Shown here in pieces: positions 56,672-64,000 of a DNA stretch of 64,000 nt (positions are counted from its first letter, which is position 1; each line of letters opens with the position of its first letter). The translations under genes were made by a program, and so were the position numbers. The DNA is from Musa acuminata AAA Group (Eukaryota; Streptophyta; Magnoliopsida; Zingiberales; Musaceae): NCBI RefSeq assembly GCF_036884655.1, contig NC_088331.1, positions 13,254,501 through 13,318,500 on the forward strand, in the 5' to 3' direction. The notes beneath the pieces were generated by a model. It was given only the letters and a program-made list of their open reading frames with translations. It searched no databases and was not told the DNA's origin.

Positions 56672-59600
56672 TGTCACAGACTTAGCTGGTTTTGCCTAAG
56701 TCGTGCGGCACCCTTGTGTGTCCGTCCGCAAAGGTCAGCCTCCCCGAAGCCTCCCATGGTCCCTTAGGACCCACAAAAGAGAAAACGGGTTAGAGAAAAC
56801 GCCTCATTCGGGATCCACAAGCAAACATTTCCGAAAACACTTCATAGACAATGCAAATTACAAACAAACTTTACAAGCTCTGAACAGTTGCACAACAAAG
56901 GGTCAATATGGTCCATTACAGACCGAAAATCTCTCACAAGTGTCTACATGACACCACCTTTATTTACAAGCCTAAGAAGGCCATCAAACCCAACTAAAAT
57001 GGGGTTGTTAAGCCTTCGACCATTCCTCTACGTGCTGTGCAAAGCATGAACAAACAGAAAGACACGGACATACACAAGTATTACATCAAACATCCTGTTT
57101 AGAAATTTATCCGTAACATTCTTCCCCACTTATTCTTTCGACGTCCTCGTCGAAGCCTTTGTCGACACTGCAACTCCTCGCCTTTGCTGAGTCTTCAATC
57201 TTTTGCTCCAGCTGCAATGCGCCTCTTGGCTCCCAACTACTCTCCGCTGCTGTTTTTGAGTAGTCGAACCTTTGATACGCCATGCTACTTCAACTCGCCA
57301 ATGACTCTGACTCTAGTGTGGGGTTGGCTGAGTTGTGTTGATCCCTGTTGGTTCCTACGGATCCTCCAGATAAAGGAAAAGACCATCCTTACTATGCGCC
57401 AGTCTCTCAAATGCCTCATGCTGCTTAAACTGGGTGGATGCTTATTGGAGCTTTAACAAGCATCGCCTCGCAAACTTTTGATGTTTTGGGTCCTTCCTAC
57501 ATAAAATTTGTCTATCAACTCTTATTTCACTTAGTTGTCCCTTCCAAGTAAGTTTGCATCACTTCCACTTTCGATTGGCATTTCGTTGGGAAATGAAACG
57601 GACAATCTACTCTCAGTAGCACTGATCACCGTTGGTGAGGATTCAACAACTATTGTCTTCCATTATCTTCGAAGGATCTTTGAACCTGTGCAGAGCTCCT
57701 CTGTTAGATAGATAAGAGAATTGGGGTACTCAGTTTCGCCCATTCTCTTAAGAGTTGAGAATGCAAAGGTTACTTGACTTTGCCCGCCTCCTCGAGGTTG
57801 TACTCCATACATCGAGCTGATTACTGACCTTCGCCTACTCTTCGCTCACACTTCTGAAGCACTCAAAGTGTTTGCACTCCTTGCATTGAGTTAGCTACTA
57901 TGATTCACCTTCCCAATGCCATCAAACTTCTGGAATGCAAGAAGTTTTCACCCTAACTTGGAGTAATTCTCTAATAGATCTGGTCACCTCTGGGATTGTA
58001 TCGTCTTCTCCATCAACCCTGCCGCCTACTCCATTGAGTAGCAAAGGTACAGTACCGCGTATTGCCTGCTTCGTTCCTTGGTCATGCACTCTTGCATGAC
58101 CCGAAGTCCTTCACTTTCGGCTATCTTGATGAGAAGCTCATTGACACCGGTCTTACGAAGTTCCTTGGCCTCTGCCCTTCAGCCTTGTCTCGGTACTTGG
58201 AGTTTGCCTCTGCATGCTCCACCTCCTCGGCCCCCTTTCACGACCAAGCGCTCTCCCACCATGAGAGCAAGGGATCAATGACTTTCACGGAAGTCCCGCC
58301 TTTGCGGTACCATGGCGCTACCATGCCCATGGCCCTACTATCCATCGCCTTGCATCTGCATCCCTTTTCTTCACAATCAGTAGATATGTCTCTGTGGCAC
58401 TCCTCCGAGTCCACCTCCATTCTAACTGATGCTTGATTTTGGATAGCTAAGTCCCTCTGGACTTATCGTCGCTTCCTCGCCCCTTTCGACCCCCTGCTTC
58501 AACACCTTTGTGTTCTCCAAGCAGCTCCCTTTGGTCGATGGAAAGACAAACTGCAACTCCCATGCATGACCTCTGCCATCACGTTGTAGGATTTGCATCG
58601 ATTATGTTCTTCTTAGCTTCCTTGGTAGCAACGTTCGCTTACTCGACCTTGTCCTCTGATTTGTCGGGCTCCTTTAAGCGAATATAGGCTCTGGAGCAGT
58701 CCAACTCTCTAGTTGCTTCGATCATACCTCTATATGATCAAGTCCCTCCCATGGGACTCATTGGTACTTGCATTCGAACTTTTCCCTTGGTGGAACACAG
58801 CCCCCATATGCTGATGACCAAGGCTTTCATCCGATGCAAAATTCAATGCACGCACGGAAGACCCGTCTCTGCGGTACCATGGCCTTCACTCCTTGAATCC
58901 ATGGCCCTTCTTACCGTCGTGTTGTTCACCGAAGTAGAGCTTCCAGTAGCTCCCGATCATACCTCCATATGATCTAGTCCCTCACGGGACTCATTCACGT
59001 GTATCGCATTGCCACGAATTGTTCCACCATGATCCGCTGCACCATGTCACCTCCTGGTGACATCTACATTGCATTCTGATCCTTGTGGGATGAACTCGAA
59101 TTGTGATCCCTCCATGTGTGGCCTCTGCCAATACATCGCAAGGTCTCTTCCACCTTCGATTTTATTCGCTCTTTTGGCAATCGACCTTCATCCACCCACT
59201 CTTGGGTCACACCTAGATGAAGCACCGCTCTAGGACAGTCCGTCGCCTAGTAGCTACCGAAGTCCCCCGACTTCGCTGCAATTAGTGCACCATTGTCGGG
59301 ATCCTGAGCCTTTGCCCCTACCAGCACAATCTCCGCTGCGCACCGCTTCCTTCATAGCAACTTGAATGGCAACACTATGGCATATTCTTTAAGAGTATCC
59401 GCCTCCGCGTCCTCTTGCCCCGTGCCAAGGCCTTCTGAACCCAACTTCGCCTCCGCAAGTTGAGTCGCCTTAGTTCCTCCATCAAATGCTTCTCCGAGAT
59501 AAGGTGCATGTGCCCGGAAGCTCCCTTCGTCTTTGGCACCATGCAAGATGAATCCGCTCCGTCAAAATGAAGGACCCATGGAACAACATGATCCTGCTCT

Positions 59601-61239
59601 TGCCTCTACAAGAGTTCATGTCCTTGACCTCTGTCCAAGGAAAGCACTGTGCCTCCGCTCCATGTTCCATCTGCTATGCTGGCTCCCTTCATGCGGCTTG
59701 GGTACTTCGCCAAGTTACACCCAAGTTGCTCTGCTCCTCGTTTTTGCATTGAGTTGATGGTGACCCTCGCGCCCACCATTCCACGGGCCAGCCCTCCCTT
59801 GAGTCTGATCTCCATATCGACTCCAAGTGTGCCTTCATTTGTGTTGTTTTGGGTCGCTCCTCCACTTGATCTCGCAATGCATCCACCAATGCATTCTCTC
59901 AAGCGAGATCATGCGACAACTCCTCGCCACTTGCTCGGTCCATTAAGCTTCGTCGAGTTGTTGTTTGTTGAGGTACTCCTCAACATGTGCGGTATGTTGC
60001 ATATGATTCTCCCTCTAGAGAGCCGGGACTTATCCCTCTTGGATATCGATCCCGTTGGAGCAACATCTCTCTTCGTTTCGGAGACCACCATCCCCTTGGA
60101 CTACTCAGATTTGCTGAACAAATTGTGCATTGTTCCGCCTCCTGCAAACGCACTTGTAAGATTGCGACTCCACATCAATGTAGCCCCCACTGCACCACTC
60201 AAGGCCTAGCAACATGCTGAACTCGCTGCACACTTCAGCCTCCTACGAACGTATCCTTCAAATGCTGAAGAGAAAGTTTCAATGCTCCATGGCGCCGAGT
60301 TTCGGTCACCTTGAGATGGCCGCGAACATTCCATCGTCCGCATATAAGCCCATGCATGAGTACCGAATTCTTCGAGTTAGCAATTCCCCTCACCTCTGTG
60401 AGCTTTGCACAACTCTTTCGGTCGCCGAGCAACTCATTCCACCTTGCATGGTCTCATCCTTTACCAAGCGCCTCGCTTGCCTTAAGCACCATCAAGTATA
60501 GTTGTCAACGTTGAGTCGTAGCTCAAACTCAACCATCCCAACTTTTGTACGCTCCGCATTCTTCCAAGCTTGCCTGTTCTCGTGGTGCCTCTTGCGCGAA
60601 GGGTTGGTCATTCCTCTGAATGTCAATCTCATATGCTCGCTCCTCCGAACGACTCTTTTTCCCTACATCTCTATGCTCGTTTTCCCCCAAACGGTCGCGC
60701 GTGTGCTGACTGCCCTCGATGCAACCCCGCTAGGTCCCCCACGTTTCAATGCCAAGTGTTTCTATGAGTGCTTGTCCCGCTCTGATACCATCTATCACAG
60801 ACTTAGCTGGTTTTACCTAAGTCGTGCGGGACCCTTGCATGTCCGTCCGCAAATGTCAGCCTTCCCGAAACCTCTCATGGTCCCTTAAGACCCACAAAAG
60901 AGAATACGGGTTAGAGAAAACGCCTCATTCGGGATCCACAAGCAAACATTTCTGAAAACACTTCATAGACAATGCAAATTACAAACAGACTTTACAAGCT
61001 CTGAACAGTTGCACAACAAAGGGTCAATATGGTCCATTACAGATCGAAAATCTCTCACAAGTGTCTACATGACACGACCTTTATTTACAAGCCTAAGAAG
61101 GCCACCAAATCCAACTATAATTGGGCTATTAAGCCTTCAACCGTTCCTCTATGTGTTGTGCAAAGCATGAACAAACAGAAAGACACGGACATACACAAGT
61201 ATTACATCAAACATCCTGTTTAGAATTTTGTCCGTGACA
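56672..61239 (-). mobile_element. LARD C: non-autonomous LTR retrotransposon, copy 3 of 3
   Basis: Minus orientation: 5' LTR 60793-61239, primer site 60779-60790 (minus strand TGGTATCAGAGC), interior, purine tract 57119-57135, 3' LTR 56672-57118. The target duplication is TAGT (56668-56671 and 61240-61243). LTRs are 447 bp and differ at about 25 sites by eye. It landed about 10 bp from the end of the Tat 5' LTR, in the primer-site region, so it separates the LTR from gag. Confidence 0.93.
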
Positions 61240-61250
61240 TAGTGCCAAAA

Positions 61251-61650
61251 TAATTGGGACAGTTGTCAATGATGCCTCTGTCAACCCGACTCGGTCTTGG
61301 GTCCCATATGCAACAGTTTGAGAACATCCAAAGAGGGTCTGGAGCTCGTCTACATGCCCAACAATCGACTTGCAGGAAGACCAGGCTTGAGTGGGGTGCC
61401 CAATCCGATCCCTCTAATGCTTGAGATAGGGCCGAAGTGGGGAAAGAACTCATCGATAAATAGTAACTGACATCTATAATAGTGAAAGAGAGGGCCTTTA
61501 TAGTAGGTGGGGCCTAAGGGAATATTCCACAATATGGGCCGAATATTCCCTTTTAGGCTTACCACTATTGCTAAGCTTGGGTGGTCGCCACCTCATCCAG
61601 GTCCCACCACTTGGCAAACTGAGATTGGAGGGGTAGATTTCTCCACATCA
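61251..61650 (-). repeat. 5' LTR of the Tat element
   Basis: Plus strand TAATTGGGACAG (terminal TG decayed) to TTTCTCCACATCA, followed by CTAAA. Confidence 0.82.
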
Positions 61651-61655
61651 CTAAA

Positions 61656-62431
61656 TATAATCTTCTTTATGATGAATGTGTAAAGAAAGCTAGTTAATAA
61701 CTAGATATTGTAGTGGTATTATTGACATGGTATTTATACACAATGCCATTTGTTTATGGACGCTGATAATTTTCTTTAGTTTACTTACCTCAAAAAAGAC
61801 TAAACACTAGCTTCCATATCAAAATTATCATAGACCACCAACCAGTCATCTTGTGAGTTTCCAAGCCTATGGAATTTATAGAGCTATCTCCTTGGAACAT
61901 TCAGCTTAAATTGCATATGTAGACTATAGAGCTTCAGAAATATGGTGGTGATCATGGTCACAGATGTGACAGTTTTCTTAGAGAGGGTGTGTGCTAAGAC
62001 CATACGTCTAGTGGTGAACACTCTTTTTACTTTTTAATGGACTTCAAATTTACAAGAAACAGAGCATACTTGATCCTACTTAAAGGAATACTACATGTAC
62101 GAATAGAGAAGGATGAAGACATAATCTATAGAACCTATCATTACTTTGGTTTAGCCATAGAATACTAGTAATTTCACCTAACCTTCGAGGATATTTCACA
62201 AGGATCAGAAAATAATCTACAAGAACGATTACTTGTAAGAATATCATATGTATATTAGTCACAGAAATTTCTACGCAGCATACCTACACTAGTAGGTTGA
62301 CAGAGCCGCCATGAGGCCACTACCGGACTCTAAATCACTCATAAAACATTCAAACAAAAAGAATATAAGTAATTCCAGATCAAGTTTACAAGAATCAGTA
62401 AGAGGGAGAAAAAAGATATCCTTTTAGGTAC
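61656..62431 (-). other. Non-transposon part of the PPR intron next to exon 1
   Basis: AT-rich intron sequence; no exon, RNA gene or repeat recognised. Confidence 0.6.
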
Positions 62432-62830
62432 CTCAAGAGAAAGCTTGTGGCGGCGGAACTTCCTCAGCTCCTTGGCGACGCGGCAGAGGTCCCACTTCGA
62501 TAGCCGCCTCTCCTCCGCCTCCCACCGGTCCAGCACGATCCCGGACCCGAGGCTGGGGTCCTCCATGGTGGAGATCCGGCGGTAGAGCAAGTTCCACTTA
62601 AGCACCGGCCTCCGCTCATAGTCCACCGTCCCGTAGCTATGGACCTGAGAGATCGAACAGAGGATCGGGTACCCGGGTCTCCGCTCGGACTGCAGGACGG
62701 CAACGTTCTGGTGGAACCCTAAAGTAAATTTGGAATAAGAAGCGGAAGAAGAAAGGGAGGAGGAGGAGGAGGAGATGGGGAGAGCTTGGAAAGGAAGAGA
62801 GCAGGGGGAAATGCCAGAGCGGAGAAGCAT
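62432..62830 (-). CDS. Pentatricopeptide repeat protein, exon 1 (N-terminal 133 residues)
   Basis: The first ATG in frame is at 62828-62830; the frame extends upstream only to a TTG and then a TGA, so this start is chosen. The first ~45 residues (MLLRSGISPCSLPF, then a serine run) are poor in acidic residues and suit a mitochondrial presequence. Then come LYRRISTMEDPSLGSGIVLD and RLSKWDLCRVAKELRKFRRH, a signature of the At4g02820-type PPR family immediately before the first repeats. The donor GAG|GTACCT falls after codon 133 (phase 0) and joins 44985. The exon is GC-rich compared with exon 2. The same family has an intron-split ALEVY|W-type motif by memory, which I did not verify. Confidence 0.9.
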
Positions 62831-63667
62831 TTTGAGGGTTCTCGGAAGAAAGCGTTCGACCAAATGCTTTCAGATTTAGATGGGGGCAGCGGGTTGGATA
62901 TAATAGTACGTGCGGATAAGAAGGGAGGCGGCCTCCCTGTGGCGTCCTGTACAGAGGCCAGGGTTTTTGTTCCATCAGAAGTGGTGCGTCCTTCTACAGG
63001 TGGCCCGCTGCGGATCGTAAAGGGGAACACAGCTGGAGTCTCTTCAACGGGTGACTGTTAATTGACTCGATCGGGTACGTTCTGACTTGAGTTTGAATCA
63101 AATCCGAGCCTCTTACGTACTTTGGAATTTTAGCATTGAGACAGAAATGATTAAGTTGGAATGAAGTAATTAAGTTTGAAATCAATACGAACAGGAAAAT
63201 ATATATATATGGATAATATTTAAAACGAGTTCGAATAGTTGAATAGTTGTTAGTCGTTTCTTTAATCCCAATGAGCACGATAAAAGATTCATACGCCCCT
63301 TCAGTGGTTATTATGAATAATGCTTCTCTAAGACCAAGGTTATAACAAAAGATGTTGCAACTTTGCAATGCCTTGTATCTCAAAATCGGGGAACTAAAAA
63401 GCAAATTTTAGATCGTCGATCTATGACCAGAACACTCCGGACCATCAATCATTTAACAACATATCTTTGGCACTCTTATATACACGTCTCAAAGTTCAAC
63501 AGAAACCCCACGCAGTTGGTCTTGCCTATTCCCTAGGACTGACATCACTTGGAACTCAACTTGAGCATTGTATTGAAACAATCTTTGTGATGGCTAAGCA
63601 AACCGAAACAACATCATCAAACTGCAAAATTCTGAGGAATTCACACGAAGAAGAAGTCAGATGGTTC
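62831..63667. other. Intergenic region between the PPR start and the ELMO-domain gene 3' end
   Basis: Should hold the PPR promoter and 5' UTR. A weak TATA-like ATTATATCC lies on the minus strand at about 62897-62905, only some 70 bp before the ATG, so its role is uncertain. A GC-rich part reaches to about 63060, then AT-rich sequence. The distal part is probably the ELMO 3' UTR. No other gene is supported. Confidence 0.5.
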
Positions 63668-64000
63668 CTAACGTTTAAGGAGGTTGTAGGAAGGCATGTC
63701 CTCGATTCGTTGGATGTCTTCCAGTAGAAGCTCTTGTTCAAGCTGACGGCGTGTCGACTTCATGACCAACTAAACGAAAGCAGCAGAGATCAAGAGATCA
63801 ATGCAAGTACAGAAACAGAGAATAAATAGTCAAAAGGATAGTAAGAGCAACGAACATTGAAGTCCATGTAGGAGGCGCGCATTGCGAGCCATTGCTGGTC
63901 CATCATCTTGAAAGACATGCAGTACAACATATCGAAAGCTCGCTCGTTTTCTGGAGGCAAATTACAAGGAAAACTCTTGTCAGTGCCAAGCGTGCAAGTT
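63668..64000 (-). CDS. ELMO-domain protein, last two exons (partial, continues beyond window)
   Basis: Penultimate exon 63856-63950 starts after an acceptor with a T-rich tract (GCCTCCAG) and reads NERAFDMLYCMSFKMMDQQW, LAMRASYMDF. Donor AAT|GTTCG; an 85-nt intron; acceptor CGTTTAG; last exon 63668-63769 reads LVMKSTRRQLEQELLLEDIQ, RIEDMPSYNLL and ends KR with TAG at 63668-63670. This is the C-terminal part of the ELMO domain of plant ELMOD proteins (F..LYC..F..MD.QWLA..A.YM.FN..L..TR.QLE.EL pattern), a family linked to ARF/ARL-type GTPase regulation. The remaining exons lie right of the window. Splice sites are predicted by eye. Confidence 0.85.

Larger units (their letters stand above)
46538..61650 (-). 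mobile_element. Tat-clade Ty3/gypsy element in the PPR intron
   Basis: LTRs 46538-46939 and 61251-61650, with target duplication CTAAA (46533-46537 and 61651-61655). On the minus strand: gag, protease, [LARD B], RT, RNase H, a second archaeal-type RNase H, integrase. The extra RNase H after the normal one is a hallmark of the Tat lineage. Without its two nested LARDs it is about 6 kb, short for Tat, so parts are deleted. All frames are broken. Confidence 0.88.
44986..62431 (-). other. 17.4-kb phase-0 intron of the PPR gene, filled with retrotransposons
   Basis: Donor GAG|GTACCT at 62432/62431 and acceptor TTTCAATAG at 44986. Only about 1.8 kb is non-transposon: 44986-45756, 46239-46532 and 61656-62431, where I see no further exon. 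The remainder is a solo LTR, a Tat-type gypsy element and two LARD copies. The Tat element and the solo LTR lie in the same orientation as the gene, LARD C too, and LARD B opposite. Confidence 0.85.

Noticed and set aside
59649..60209. Host gene inside the PPR intron
   Set aside because: Lies within LARD C and is repeated in the other LARDs, so it is transposon sequence.
63467..63727. Plus-strand 86-codon gene
   Set aside because: Partly antisense to the ELMO last exon and its 3' region; no recognised domain.

Overview
This is nuclear DNA of a flowering plant, probably a monocot (the retrotransposon set would fit a Zingiberales or banana-like genome, but that is a weak guess). The evidence is spliced plant genes plus several layers of nested LTR retrotransposons primed by initiator Met-tRNA. 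About 95% of the window is transposon or intron. I found no bacterial-type genes, rRNA, tRNA or CRISPR array.

Layout. 1-1264: end of a SIRE-type copia LTR carrying an 18-bp minisatellite. 1265-3171: 3' half of a Ty3/gypsy element (gypsy A). 3172-11750: a copia element (copia A, minus strand) in which an inverted LTR plus leader replaces the normal 3' LTR, giving a 2.4-2.7 kb inverted repeat around the gag-pol remnant. 11751-18975: a truncated SIRE-like LTR, then a gag-only non-autonomous SIRE-like element holding a solo gypsy LTR. 18976-42308: a four-level nest. An old copia LTR (copia C) is split by a complete copia (copia B, 20626-41152). Copia B's 5' LTR is split by gypsy B (28225-39797). 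Gypsy B's RNase H region is split by a non-autonomous LTR element, here called LARD A (31997-36561). Gypsy B's 3' LTR also holds a patchwork of copied fragments, including an in-frame triplication of copia integrase sequence.

42309-64000 is the genic end, with both genes on the minus strand. A P-class PPR gene has exon 1 at 62432-62830 and exon 2 at 43852-44985. The 17.4-kb phase-0 intron between them contains a solo LTR (45762-46233) and a Tat-clade gypsy element (46538-61650), which itself holds two more LARD copies (49733-54284 and 56672-61239). Upstream are the last exons of an ELMO-domain gene (63668-63950), running off the window.

Most notable: (1) an unclassified non-coding LTR family with three copies, each with ~446-bp LTRs and a 4-bp target duplication; (2) the copia inverted repeat, which could be transcribed into a long hairpin RNA; (3) the template-switch-like patchwork in the gypsy B 3' LTR; (4) the apparently intact PPR gene that must splice across 17.4 kb of nested transposons. 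All identities were judged by eye; no search or alignment was run.
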